Source: an uncultured Nioella sp.
Lineage (GTDB): Bacteria > Pseudomonadota > Alphaproteobacteria > Rhodobacterales > Rhodobacteraceae
Assembly: GCA_947498125.1 (NCBI GenBank)
Contig: CANMJH010000002.1
Location: forward strand, 873,001 to 937,000
Length of the DNA stretch: 64,000 nt
Direction of reading: 5' to 3'
Shown here: piece by piece, positions 33,159 through 44,053 of the stretch
How the letters are laid out: each line of letters opens with the position of its first letter
Numbering within the stretch: the stretch's first letter is position 1
Notes under the pieces: generated by a model
What the model saw: the letters and a program-made list of their open reading frames with translations, nothing else
Databases searched by the model: none
What the model was told of the DNA's origin: nothing
Program-made: the position numbers and the translations under genes

Positions 33159-33388
33159 ATTTTTTAAGCGAAACACAGGAGCGAACGGGCTGCAAGTCGA
33201 TGCGCGACATTCACCGTAAATCTTGAGTTTTTTTTTAGATAAACGCCGCAGGCACTGTTCCGATCTTGAAAACACCCTGTTTCCTAACCGCTTTCGCCGC
33301 ATTTCTGCCCAGAATCTAAAGCTAAGTGAATGGCGGGCCGAACTCTGTCGGCTCTTTTGAATTTGATTCTGCGCATGAGGCGACAGGT

Positions 33389-34990
33389 ATGACCGAGATG
33401 ATCGAAACGAAAACACGCGTTCCTAAGGCTGGCGGTAAACTCACCAGTTTCGTGCGGGATGATCGCGGCACAGTGACGATTTTTTCGCTGATGATCTTCA
33501 TTCTGATGTTGGGCGCGGGTGGCATTGCCATTGACGTCATGCGGTATGAAACGCAGCGCACTCAGCTTCAATATACGCTTGATCGCGCGGTTCTGGCTGC
33601 TGCGGCGCTGAACCAGACAGAAGACCCCGAAGAAGTCGTGATTGACTACTTCGCAACCTCTGGCCTCGAAAATTACCGCCTGCGTGTCGATGTCGAGGAA
33701 GGCCTGAACTTCCGCCGTGTGGAAGCTTATGCCGAAATGGATCTGCAATCTTATTTCATGAACATGTTTGGTGTTCATGTAATGACATCGCCATCGAGCG
33801 GGATCGCGGAAGAGCGGATCATGGACATCGAAATCTCGATGGTTCTGGATATTTCCGGCTCAATGGGCTGGAACGACAAAATTGACTATATGCAAGACGC
33901 CGCGGCCGAGTTCGTGGAAACTGTCTTGGCTGCGAATGAAGAAGAAGAGCAGGTCTCGATCTCAGTCATCCCATACAATGGTATGGTTAACGCGGGCTCA
34001 ACAATCGCCAGCGTTTTCAACCTTTCTGACGAGCACAGCTATTCAAACTGCACGCGGTTCGATCAAAATTTCTATAACAGCACCGCCATTGATCCGACGA
34101 ATGATGAGATCGAACGGCTGGCACATTTCGACTATAATAACCGCAGCCGCTACCGTGAATTCCGCTCGGCTTTCTGTCCAACGAGTGATTACGGCGCGAT
34201 CCTACCATGGTCGCAAGATGAAGATGCTTTGATTGCTCATATCGAGGATCTGGATGCCGATGGCTGGACTGCGATTGATCTTGGGATGCGTTGGGCCGTT
34301 GGCCTTTTGGACCCTGCCGCGCAACCTGCAGTTGACGCGCTCATCGCCTCTGGCGACGTCCATGAAGATTTCGAGGGCCGTCCATTCTCGTATACAGAGG
34401 ACGACGTCCTAAAGGTGATCATCCTCATGACGGATGGTGAAAACACCAACCAATATGACGTGATTCAAACAATGAAGAGCGGCGAATCGCCAATGTATGA
34501 GGATCCCGATAATGGAGATATCTCGGTCTGGCTGCCGTCCTATGGCCTTTACTATTGGTTTGATGACCGCAGCTATCGGAACGTGCCCGATGGTGGCAGC
34601 AACAACAATGCGGAGGCGATCCCATGGGTTGACCATTGGGCCAGCTATTCGGCTCGGATGATCGCTGGCGAATATTATGGCGATTACAATAGTAGCGGTC
34701 GTTGGTTCCGTCTGGACGACGATTACTACGAAGAAATCCGCTATGACTCGATCGAGCTTTATGCCGGTCAGAATGAAGCAGACACCAACCTACGTAACAT
34801 CTGTGATCAAGCGAATGCAGCCGGGATCATCGTCTTTACAATTGCGTTCGAGGCTCCTGCGGATGGTGAGGAAGTCATGCAATACTGCGCGACCACCCCG
34901 TCCCATTATTATGATGCCGAAGGGATCGAAATCTCCGAAGCCTTTGCGTCCATCGCGGCGTCTATCAACCAGCTAAAACTGGTCCAATGA
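33389..34990 (+). CDS. TadG-like pilus-assembly protein with von Willebrand A domain
   Basis: About 533 residues. The N-terminus has the TadE/TadG signature: DDRGTVTIFSLMIFILMLGAGGIAIDVMRYE, a membrane helix after the RG(T/A) motif. A von Willebrand A domain follows, with its MIDAS in VLDISGSMGWNDK and a second metal residue in MTDGENTNQ, and two long inserts rich in Asp, Asn and Tyr. Proteins of this type are minor components or regulators of Tad (Flp) pili, facing the periplasm. Two TadE-like genes follow with 7-base gaps. The start at 33389 is chosen over 33326 because the homology starts there. Confidence 0.87.
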   Translation: MTEMIETKTRVPKAGGKLTSFVRDDRGTVTIFSLMIFILMLGAGGIAIDVMRYETQRTQLQYTLDRAVLAAAALNQTEDPEEVVIDYFATSGLENYRLRVDVEEGLNFRRVEAYAEMDLQSYFMNMFGVHVMTSPSSGIAEERIMDIEISMVLDISGSMGWNDKIDYMQDAAAEFVETVLAANEEEEQVSISVIPYNGMVNAGSTIASVFNLSDEHSYSNCTRFDQNFYNSTAIDPTNDEIERLAHFDYNNRSRYREFRSAFCPTSDYGAILPWSQDEDALIAHIEDLDADGWTAIDLGMRWAVGLLDPAAQPAVDALIASGDVHEDFEGRPFSYTEDDVLKVIILMTDGENTNQYDVIQTMKSGESPMYEDPDNGDISVWLPSYGLYYWFDDRSYRNVPDGGSNNNAEAIPWVDHWASYSARMIAGEYYGDYNSSGRWFRLDDDYYEEIRYDSIELYAGQNEADTNLRNICDQANAAGIIVFTIAFEAPADGEEVMQYCATTPSHYYDAEGIEISEAFASIAASINQLKLVQ

Positions 34991-34997
34991 GGCTGCT

Positions 34998-35528
34998 ATG
35001 TGGGGCATGAGCAAACTAAAGCGCTACCTAAAGTGCGAAGACGCCAACGCGACCGTAGAGTTCGTGATCGTCTTTCCGGTTATCATCATCATCTTTGTCG
35101 CGGCCTTCGAAACATCGATGTTGCTGACCAAACAGGTGCTATTGGAGCGGTCCTTGGATAGCTCTGTTCGGTTGTTGCGTTTGACTACCGGTCTGACAGC
35201 AACCCATGATGAAATTCGCACCAATATCTGCGCCAACACGCCAATTTTGGAAGATTGTGAAAACACATTGCTTCTTGATCTGCGTGTTATTGACCAAACA
35301 ACCTACAACATGCCCGATTACCACATCCTGTGTGTCGACCGCAGTGGTCAGGTTGATCCGGCCAACGAGTTTAACCCCGGCAGTGATGATGAGCTGATGC
35401 TCATTCGGGCCTGTGCGGCTGTGGACCGTATCTTGCCAATTTCAGGACTTGGGCTTGATCTGACGCGCGACGATACCGGAGCAATTCACCTGACGGCTGT
35501 CTCGATCTTCGTGAACGAACCGAGTTGA
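34998..35528 (+). CDS. TadE-like minor pseudopilin
   Basis: A 176-residue protein with the TadE signature DANATVEFVIVFPVIIIIFVAAFE: a short positive N-terminus, Glu at +5 of the hydrophobic stretch and one membrane helix. The periplasmic part has four cysteines (NICANTPILEDCE and HILCVD, RACAAVD), suggesting disulfide stabilisation. Such proteins are processed by TadV-type peptidases and act in Flp pilus biogenesis. It is the middle gene of three. The assembly ATPase, secretin and peptidase genes are not in the window. Confidence 0.85.
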   Translation: MWGMSKLKRYLKCEDANATVEFVIVFPVIIIIFVAAFETSMLLTKQVLLERSLDSSVRLLRLTTGLTATHDEIRTNICANTPILEDCENTLLLDLRVIDQTTYNMPDYHILCVDRSGQVDPANEFNPGSDDELMLIRACAAVDRILPISGLGLDLTRDDTGAIHLTAVSIFVNEPS

Positions 35529-35535
35529 GGAGGGG

Positions 35536-36183
35536 ATGATGCAAACCTTAAAGACATTCCTTCGAGACGAGCGCGCATCGGTCGCCTTAGAGGCCGTCAT
35601 TATCATGCCGATTCTGACATGGTTCTTTGTGGGCAGCTTTGTCTTTTTTGACGCCTACCGGACCTACAATACGTCGATCAAATCCACCTACTCGGTGGCG
35701 GACGTGCTGTCGCGCCGGACCGCGTCCATTGCCAGTTCGGATATCGAAGGGCTGGCTGATATCTTTCGGTTCATGACGCGGGATACGGAGGGAACGTCAA
35801 TGCGGGTGACGCAGATCACGCGTCAGGACAACGCTTACCGAATTGACTGGTCACATGGCACGGATGGGATGACCTATCTTAGACCCGTGGATTTCGATGA
35901 GGAGTTACTGGGCCAAATCCCGATTATGGCGTTTGGAGACCGCTTGTTGTTGATCGAAACGGTTCTCCCCTATGAACCGGCCTTTTCGATCGGCATGGAA
36001 TCGCAGGAATATTACAGTTTCACCGTCGTCCGTCCACGATTTGCAGGGCAAGTGGCCTTTGATGCGGATATGGGAAACTCATATGTTTATGAGAACGGCA
36101 CCGACACATATGGCTATGACGGAATCGTCTATGATCCGCCGGATGACGGCGTCGAGGATGACCCGGATTTCGATGTAGACTGA
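35536..36183 (+). CDS. TadE/TadG-like pilus protein
   Basis: A 215-residue protein with the signature DERASVALEAVIIMPILTWFFVGSF near the N-terminus (Glu in the hydrophobic helix), then a periplasmic domain ending in an acidic tail rich in Asp, Tyr and Pro (DPPDDGVEDDPDFDVD). GAGGAGGGG stands before the ATG. It is the third gene of the small Tad-type operon and is closed by a clear terminator. A role as minor pseudopilin is inferred from its family and position. Confidence 0.83.
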   Translation: MMQTLKTFLRDERASVALEAVIIMPILTWFFVGSFVFFDAYRTYNTSIKSTYSVADVLSRRTASIASSDIEGLADIFRFMTRDTEGTSMRVTQITRQDNAYRIDWSHGTDGMTYLRPVDFDEELLGQIPIMAFGDRLLLIETVLPYEPAFSIGMESQEYYSFTVVRPRFAGQVAFDADMGNSYVYENGTDTYGYDGIVYDPPDDGVEDDPDFDVD

Positions 36184-36196
36184 GCAAAGAATAGAA

Positions 36197-36227
36197 AAGA
36201 GCGCCCGATAGCGGCGCTCTTCTTTCT
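36197..36227 (+). terminator. Terminator of the TadG-TadE operon
   Basis: AAGAGCGCC (36197-36205) and GGCGCTCTT (36213-36221) form a perfect 9-base-pair stem followed by CTTTCT, 14 bases after the operon's last stop codon. Confidence 0.85.
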
Positions 36228-36240
36228 GAGTAAAAACGGC

Positions 36241-36513
36241 TTAAAAGAGGCGCTCGCCCATTTGATCGATCAACGTTTTCGCTTTCCTAAGCGATGCCTC
36301 GGCCGCGTCGCCCTTGGTGATAAAGGTATCAGCGCGGATCAGAATATGGGTCTTCAGCTCGCCGTCGATCTCTTTCTCAATCCGCGCGCCAATGCGAAAT
36401 TCACCGCCTTCGGATAAAGGTTCGGGGAAAATCAAAAAACCGTCATAGATTTCAGGTTCCGGACCTTTGGACCCGGACCCAGATCCCCCAAAAAGACGAG
36501 AAAGTAGCGACAT
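36241..36513 (-). CDS. HlyU-family protein
   Basis: A 90-residue protein of the HlyU family: LSRLFGG start, YDGFLIFPEPLSEGGEFRIGARIEKE and HILIRADTFITKGDAAEAS. The founding HlyU is a transcription activator of haemolysin genes in Vibrio, but that protein is of the ArsR type and the alphaproteobacterial family sharing its name has no shown DNA-binding role, so function is open. AGGAGCCT precedes the ATG at 36513. The segment between it and the SUKH gene (about 230 bases) holds no gene I can support. Confidence 0.75.
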   Translation of the reverse strand: MSLLSRLFGGSGSGSKGPEPEIYDGFLIFPEPLSEGGEFRIGARIEKEIDGELKTHILIRADTFITKGDAAEASLRKAKTLIDQMGERLF

Positions 36514-36741
36514 CTGAAAGGCTCCTCTTTGCAGTTGTCGTATGTTGGCACAAGGCGACGCAGAATGCACGTCCAAGCACCGCGCTAACGGCGCGGAACG
36601 CGCTGCCCCGTGCCAGCGACGGCCCGTTCCGGCGGGCTGTCGCTTCGGTGAGGGGAGCTTAATGCAGTGAGGCTGTTCGGATGCCTGACGATAAACTGGA
36701 AAAATCGGGCGTTCCAGCGACATCCCACGGGCCGCTAACGG

Positions 36742-37427
36742 CTATACTGACCCAATGCGGTTACTTATCCAACGCATCAACCGTTTGTGAGGCCGGTTCG
36801 CTTTCTTAACCAATTCATACATGTTCATGTCAGGAAACGGAGAAGCCTTTCCGTTTTCAACGCAAATCTCAGGTTTCAAATACCCATTCTCGTCGTAGTA
36901 TTGGTCAAAGCGCTTTGCCTCACCCACCAATAAGTTTGAAAGGCTCGTCCACTTTTCTACGACATTAGTGCTATCGACTTGATATCGATAGATCTCGCCA
37001 TCTGATGTTAAAACGATCCGGTCCGATTCACCAAGGATCCCAATCAGCATGTCGTCGGCGGAAACCGGTACTCTCGGATTGAGATGCATTAAGCCGATAT
37101 CATAAGGTTGTGACATCGCTGACGAAAATGTTCTGTCATTATTTGATCGAACACCAAATATCTTAATAGACCCGTTAAAGAGATTTAAGCCGTTATGCAC
37201 TCGTAAAAATGCCCGAAACTCCGGTCTGGGCTGCCGCCCTGTCAAAGAAGCGACCTCGTCCGCTTTGGCATCATCAGCGGGAGGATAAAAAAAGTGGAGG
37301 TAACTAAACCTCGCCAGCTTTGGACGATGGCAAACTACGCGTCCACCGTGTTCTGTAAGCTCGCCGCAACCAATAAATCGATCTGCAATACGATGCAATT
37401 CAGCAAAGGTTTCATCGGCAGTCAACG

Positions 37428-37431
<4 letters not shown>
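36742..37431 (-). CDS. SUKH (SMI1/KNR4) domain protein
   Basis: A 229-residue protein with a SUKH-type core: [37 protein letters not shown] in pieces, where P-E-F-x-x-F-L-x-x-H-N-G is the signature. SUKH proteins are usually immunity proteins of toxin systems or regulators of cell-wall processes. Its base composition is noticeably less GC-rich than that of rpoD. Its ATG overlaps the rpoD stop by four bases, so it is translated as the second cistron of the rpoD transcript, an unexpected place for such a protein. A basic tail ([15 protein letters not shown]) ends it. Confidence 0.72.
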
Positions 37432-39422
<1,991 letters not shown>

Positions 39423-39504
39423 TCGCTATCCCCTTCGAAGGCGCGGTGATTCGCCTTGGTAACTGCATCACTACTTAGCGCGAATCAGTGATTCGCACAC
39501 CCGA

Positions 39505-41433
39505 TCAGCGGGTTTTCTTCACCCATGCTTCGCCATCAATCAAGTCCCGAAGCCTTTGAGACAACGCGCTTTCATCATCAGAGGCGCCAGAACCGTCCCC
39601 GCGAACGGGGGCTTGCGCCCTTTGTCGGGCCTGCAAGGCATGGTTAATCCGCCAATTCAGGCGATCCTCATCCGTATGGCCCAAATCTTCCATCGCTTCG
39701 GCCATCTCGTCTTCAATGCCGCGTTCTGCGCTGAGTTTTGCAAATTCTTCGGCCAAACATTGGGCCGCTTTTTCGGTCTCGCCAGGCGCGCGCACAAAGG
39801 GTGCGATGCGGACATGGCCAAGGTTGGTCAGGTTTTCAAGGGTCTGGCTTAGATTTGCCTGACTTAAGGCCTCTTTTATCGCTGCGTTGTTGCGTTCGGG
39901 TGTCGCAAGTAAAAATCCGGTTAATCTTGCGTGGTCCGGCAACGAAGGCTCCAACCTTTCCAGTTGACCCTCAAATTGGTCTATCAGGTCGGGGTAAAGG
40001 CACAGGGTAGCCAGAATGAGAGCATGACGCAGGTCAGTCCCGGTAAGCGCACCGGCGGCCAGAGCCGAAGATTGGGTATCGGGCCTTGGCGTTGCAACGG
40101 CATTGCGCGGCCGGAACCCGGGTCGGAAATCAGTTTGCGGTTTTCGGCGCGTTCTAAACAGGTCAAATCTGAGATCTTTCAGCGCTTGCCCGTAATGGTG
40201 GCGCAAAGATTGATCAGGGATCAGCGAGATCGCCTGACGCAAGGATCTGTCCAAGGCGGCCTTGCGTTCCGGGCTGTCGAATTCTTTGCCGTCGGTTTCA
40301 CGGCGCCAAAGTAGCTTCACCAGCGGTTCGGCTCCTTGCAAAAGCGCCTTCATCGCATCGCGGCCCTTGGCCTTAATCAGGTCATCGGGGTCTTGGCCTT
40401 CGGGCATCAAGCAGAAGCGCAGAGTTTTTCCCGGTTCAAGTAAGGGAAGGGCGATATCAATCAACCGCATGGCGGCACGAAGCCCGGCTTTGTCCCCATC
40501 CAGTGCCACAATGGGTTCATCGGTAATGCGCCAAAGCAGCTTAAGCTGATCTTCGGTAATGGCAGTGCCAAGTGGTGCAACGGCGCCTTTGAATCCGGCC
40601 TGCTGCAACGCAATGACATCCATATAACCTTCAGCCACAATCAGACTGTGCCCTTTGCCAGCGGCCTCCCGCGCGGGCCCATGATTGTAAAGCGCGCGGC
40701 CTTTATCGAATAGTTCGGTCTCTCGACTGTTAAGGTATTTGGCGCGGGCGTTGGGGTCCATTGCCCTGCCGCCGAACCCAATACAGCGTCCGCGAGCATC
40801 GCGGATAGGGAACATGATCCGGCCGCGAAAGGCATCGTAAGGCGTTCCGCCATCATCGGGTTTTGTGGCGATCCCTGCGGCGATCACCAGCTCAGGATCA
40901 TGACCCTTTTCAATCATTGCCTGATAGGTGCCGCTGCGAGCATTTGGGGCAAAGCCGATCTCAAATGTGTCGCGCGCACCTGTGTCCAAGCCCCGCCCAT
41001 CAAGATAGTCCCGTGCATCTGTTCCCGCGCCACTTTGCAATTGCAGCCGGAAATACGCGACGGCAGCTTCGGTCACATCCGCAATGAGCGTACGCCGGTC
41101 GGCCTTTTCCTGCGCGCGAGGGTCACGTTCCGGCATTGGCATCCCAGCCTCACCAGCCAGAAGCCGAACAGCCTCCATGAAGCCGACATTTTCGGTCGCT
41201 TGCACAAAGCCGATCGCGTCACCCTTTTCGTGGCAGCCGAAGCAGTAGTAGAACCCCTTGCGGTCATCCACATGAAAAGACGCCGTTTTTTCTTGGTGGA
41301 ACGGGCAGGGCGCCCACATGTCGCCCTTGCCCTGATTGGATTTGCGGGTGTCCCACGTGACTTTGCGCCCGACCACATCCGTGATCGAGATCCGCGTGCG
41401 CAATTCATCCAGGAAACCAGGGGGCAGACTCAT
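39505..41433 (-). CDS. dnaG: DNA primase
   Basis: A 642-residue primase that makes RNA primers for replication. The zinc-binding domain shows CPFHQEKTASFHVDDRKGF followed by YYCFGCHEKGD (C-x2-H and C-x2-C) at residues 40-65. The TOPRIM domain shows VAEGYMDVIAL (active Glu) and ALDGDKAG (D-x-D type). The helicase-interacting C-terminal domain is helical and divergent, as usual. It is the first gene before rpoD and diverges from a Flp-type pilin gene, with a direct repeat in the gap. Confidence 0.97.
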   Translation of the reverse strand: MSLPPGFLDELRTRISITDVVGRKVTWDTRKSNQGKGDMWAPCPFHQEKTASFHVDDRKGFYYCFGCHEKGDAIGFVQATENVGFMEAVRLLAGEAGMPMPERDPRAQEKADRRTLIADVTEAAVAYFRLQLQSGAGTDARDYLDGRGLDTGARDTFEIGFAPNARSGTYQAMIEKGHDPELVIAAGIATKPDDGGTPYDAFRGRIMFPIRDARGRCIGFGGRAMDPNARAKYLNSRETELFDKGRALYNHGPAREAAGKGHSLIVAEGYMDVIALQQAGFKGAVAPLGTAITEDQLKLLWRITDEPIVALDGDKAGLRAAMRLIDIALPLLEPGKTLRFCLMPEGQDPDDLIKAKGRDAMKALLQGAEPLVKLLWRRETDGKEFDSPERKAALDRSLRQAISLIPDQSLRHHYGQALKDLRFDLFRTRRKPQTDFRPGFRPRNAVATPRPDTQSSALAAGALTGTDLRHALILATLCLYPDLIDQFEGQLERLEPSLPDHARLTGFLLATPERNNAAIKEALSQANLSQTLENLTNLGHVRIAPFVRAPGETEKAAQCLAEEFAKLSAERGIEDEMAEAMEDLGHTDEDRLNWRINHALQARQRAQAPVRGDGSGASDDESALSQRLRDLIDGEAWVKKTR

Positions 41434-41500
41434 GACCCGCAGTATCCCGCCCTGCGATGGCGAAGTCCAGAGAGCTTGGCGTGATGTGATTAATCAAGAA

Positions 41501-41532
41501 TTTGCCACAAATTTCGCGGGTATTTGCCACAA
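41501..41532. repeat. Direct repeat TTTGCCACAA in the dnaG/pilin divergent gap
   Basis: Two perfect copies of TTTGCCACAA at 41501-41510 and 41523-41532, start-to-start 22 bases, or two helical turns. Such spacing fits a regulator that binds one face of the DNA. Confidence 0.6.
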
Positions 41533-41583
41533 TTCCCGGTCATTCAGAACATTCGTGGGGGCGTTGTCAGTTAGGCACGCAAG

Positions 41584-41775
41584 ATGTTTGCAAATTTTAT
41601 CGTCAACGAATCCGGAGCGGTAACCGTTGATTGGGTCGTCCTAACAGCAGGACTGGCCGGCCTTGGTCTTGCCGTCGTAGGTCTTTTCGCCAATTCAGTT
41701 GAAGAACCCGCCAGCGCCGTAAATTCACTTTTACAGGAAGAAGTTGTCAGCAGCAGCCTTGCCTTTAACGACTAA
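41584..41775 (+). CDS. Flp-type pilin-like small protein
   Basis: A 63-residue protein with the class III (Flp/Tad) prepilin pattern: a short leader, then NESGAVTVDWVVLTAGLAGLGLAVVGLF, one hydrophobic helix with the A-V-T-V-D/E-W start common in Rhodobacterales. The tail has Ser and Glu. It could be a structural Flp pilin or a minor pseudopilin; the charge at +5 is Asp rather than Glu. No processing peptidase is nearby. It diverges from dnaG and is followed by yjbQ. A related three-gene Tad operon lies at 33-36 kb. Confidence 0.7.
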   Translation: MFANFIVNESGAVTVDWVVLTAGLAGLGLAVVGLFANSVEEPASAVNSLLQEEVVSSSLAFND

Positions 41776-41813
41776 GGCTCGACAAGGTCTGGGCGGCCCG
41801 GCAGATTGGGCCC

Positions 41814-42236
41814 ATGACGCATGAACTGACCATTTCCACACATGGCACCGGCCTTTATGAAATCACCAGCCATGTGAAAACGTGGATGCGTCATTCTGGC
41901 GTGTCCGACGGCTTGCTGACCCTATTTATCCGCCACACATCGGCGTCGCTTTTAATTCAGGAAAATGCTGACCCTGAGGTGCAGACGGACCTCACTGCGT
42001 TTTTCCACAGGCTTGTTCCGCCGACCACTGATCCGTCGATGTCTTACCTGACCCATACCTATGAAGGCCCCGATGACATGCCCGCCCATATCAAGGCGGC
42101 GATGATGCCAGTTTCTTTGTCTATCCCGGTTTCCGGCGGCCAATTGGTGCTGGGAACGTGGCAAGGCATTTATATCGTTGAACACCGAAATGCACCGCAT
42201 CAACGCCGCGTTGCGGTGCAGTTGTTGGGCGAGTGA
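41814..42236 (+). CDS. YjbQ/UPF0047 family protein
   Basis: A 140-residue protein of the UPF0047 (YjbQ) family, compact beta-rich trimers. Signature residues: FIRHTSASLLIQENADPEV near residue 42 and the C-terminal GTWQGIYIVEHR. Family members show weak thiamine-phosphate synthase-like activity in E. coli complementation, but the physiological role is unsettled. It lies directly ahead of the nrdR-rib cluster with a 120-base gap that contains a perfect DnaA box. Confidence 0.9.
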   Translation: MTHELTISTHGTGLYEITSHVKTWMRHSGVSDGLLTLFIRHTSASLLIQENADPEVQTDLTAFFHRLVPPTTDPSMSYLTHTYEGPDDMPAHIKAAMMPVSLSIPVSGGQLVLGTWQGIYIVEHRNAPHQRRVAVQLLGE

Positions 42237-42299
42237 CCCCCTAAACCTCGTGGGTTTAAATCCCCCCTACCCAAGCCCTCGCGGCTGACCTATAGTGGC

Positions 42300-42308
42300 T
42301 GTGGATAA
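42300..42308 (-). promoter_or_regulatory. Perfect DnaA box upstream of nrdR
   Basis: TGTGGATAA, the exact complement of the consensus DnaA box TTATCCACA, lies 55 bases before the nrdR ATG. It overlaps or follows a TATAGT sequence (42291-42296) that could be a -10 box. Confidence 0.6.
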
Positions 42309-42362
42309 CTGGGGCGTTAGACCCCAGACGATCAGAGCAGAGTTACGAAAGGGGATGGATCC

Positions 42363-42830
42363 ATGCGGTGCCCGTTTTGCGGAAATGTTGATACCCAGGT
42401 AAAAGACAGCCGTCCGGCCGAGGATCATGTTGCGATCCGGCGTCGGCGTTTTTGTCCATCCTGCGGGGGACGGTTCACAACCTATGAGCGCGTGCAGCTA
42501 CGCGATTTGGTGGTGATAAAAACGAATGGCAAGCGCGAAGATTTTGATCGCGACAAGCTGGAGCGCTCAATCCGCATTTCGATGCAAAAGCGCCCGGTTG
42601 AACCTGAGCGCATTGATCAGATGATTTCAGGTATCGTCCGCCGGCTGGAAAGCATGGGTGAGACCGATATCAATTCCAAAGTGATCGGCGAGATCGTGAT
42701 GGAAAGCCTCGCTCGGATCGATACAGTTGCCTATGTTCGCTTTGCCAGCGTCTACAAAAACTTTCAGGCCGCTGATGATTTCGAAGACTTCGTTTCTGAA
42801 CTGCGTCCGCCCGTTCAACCGGAAGAATAG
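42363..42830 (+). CDS. nrdR: Transcriptional repressor NrdR
   Basis: A 155-residue repressor of ribonucleotide reductase genes. The zinc ribbon CPFCG and CPSCG (residues 3-34) and the ATP-cone ([20 protein letters not shown] onward) are complete. NrdR senses ATP and dATP and binds NrdR boxes near nrd operons; no box was found here. It is four bases from ribD and so heads the riboflavin cluster. The DnaA box in its promoter would tie nucleotide-pool control to replication initiation; that idea is inference. Confidence 0.97.
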   Translation: MRCPFCGNVDTQVKDSRPAEDHVAIRRRRFCPSCGGRFTTYERVQLRDLVVIKTNGKREDFDRDKLERSIRISMQKRPVEPERIDQMISGIVRRLESMGETDINSKVIGEIVMESLARIDTVAYVRFASVYKNFQAADDFEDFVSELRPPVQPEE

Positions 42831-42834
42831 ACCC

Positions 42835-43935
42835 ATGTCCCATGATGACGCGCGATGGATGCGCCTTGCGCTTTCATTGGGCGCTCGGGGCCTTGGCCGC
42901 GTTTGGCCAAATCCGGCTGTGGGCTGCGTTATTGTTAAAGAGGGCCGCGTGCTGGGCCGCGGCTGGACGCAAGATGGTGGGCGGCCACATGCGGAACCAA
43001 TGGCATTGGCCGAGGCTGGCGAGGCGGCGCGCGGTGCAACTGCCTATGTAACGCTCGAACCTTGCGCCCATCACGGAAAAACCCCTCCTTGCTGTGACGC
43101 TTTGATTGCGGCTGGTGTGGCGCGGGTTGTCTCAGCCATTGAAGATCCAGACCCACGCGTTGATGGCGGCGGACATGCGCGCTTGAAAGCTGCGGGCATG
43201 GACGTGAGGACGGGCGTTTTGGCAGCAGATGCGGCTGAGGCGCAAAAAGGCTTCCTGTCTCGGATTACCAGATCGCGCCCGATGCTGACGCTGAAACTGG
43301 CGACGTCGTTCGATGGGCGTATCGCGACAGCCACTGGCGAAAGCATGTGGATCACTGGACCCGAAGCGCGGCGGCTCACTCATATGATGCGCGCACGTCA
43401 TGATGCGGTAATGGTTGGCGCGGGAACGGCACGCGATGATGACCCAAGCCTTACGGTGCGCGGTATGGGCGAAATGCCTCAACCCGTACGTGTCGTGGTG
43501 TCCCGCAACCTTGCGATCCCGCAAGACAGTGTGCTTGCGAAAACTGCCCGGGATATTCCTGTTTGGCTGATCACATCAAAAGAGGCTCCCGCAGACCGGC
43601 GCCAGTTCTGGCAAGATCAGGGCGCGCGTTGCCTGATCGCCGATCTGGGCCCAAGCGGTCAAATCGATCCAGATTCCACCCTTAGTCTTTTGGGGCAGGA
43701 AGGGCTGACGAGGGTCTTTTGCGAGGGGGGCGGTGCGCTTGCCGCGTCGCTATTGAATGCGGGCCTTGTTGATGATCTTGCGGTTTTCACGGCAGGCATG
43801 GCCATCGGCGCCGAGGGCCGCCCAGCCATTGCCGCGATGGGTCTTGCAAAATTGACCGAGGCCCCACGGTTTACACTGACCCAAACCCGTCAAATTGGCG
43901 CGGATACTCTGCAGATGTGGCGCAGCGAAACTTAG
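42835..43935 (+). CDS. ribD: Bifunctional riboflavin deaminase-reductase RibD
   Basis: A 366-residue two-domain enzyme of riboflavin synthesis: the N-terminal zinc deaminase acts on the pyrimidine product of GTP cyclohydrolase II and the C-terminal domain reduces the ribosyl side chain with NADPH. Zinc ligands are visible in HAEPMAL (H-A-E) and PCAHHGKTPPCC (PC-x-C type). The reductase domain starts near RSRPMLTLKLATSFDGRIATATGES and contains the conserved MVGAGTARDDDPSLTVR. The start at 42835 is just behind the nrdR stop. The rest of the pathway continues at 48.8 kb, after the capsule genes. Confidence 0.96.
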   Translation: MSHDDARWMRLALSLGARGLGRVWPNPAVGCVIVKEGRVLGRGWTQDGGRPHAEPMALAEAGEAARGATAYVTLEPCAHHGKTPPCCDALIAAGVARVVSAIEDPDPRVDGGGHARLKAAGMDVRTGVLAADAAEAQKGFLSRITRSRPMLTLKLATSFDGRIATATGESMWITGPEARRLTHMMRARHDAVMVGAGTARDDDPSLTVRGMGEMPQPVRVVVSRNLAIPQDSVLAKTARDIPVWLITSKEAPADRRQFWQDQGARCLIADLGPSGQIDPDSTLSLLGQEGLTRVFCEGGGALAASLLNAGLVDDLAVFTAGMAIGAEGRPAIAAMGLAKLTEAPRFTLTQTRQIGADTLQMWRSET

Positions 43936-44053
43936 GTTTCATTGATCGTGCTTGTGCGCCTTATGGGGCGGTTCATCTCAACATGAATTTCCACATCATG
44001 TTCAAGAAAAGCCTATAGAGGCGCGATCTTGTGATTAAGGCCAGCCACTAGAT

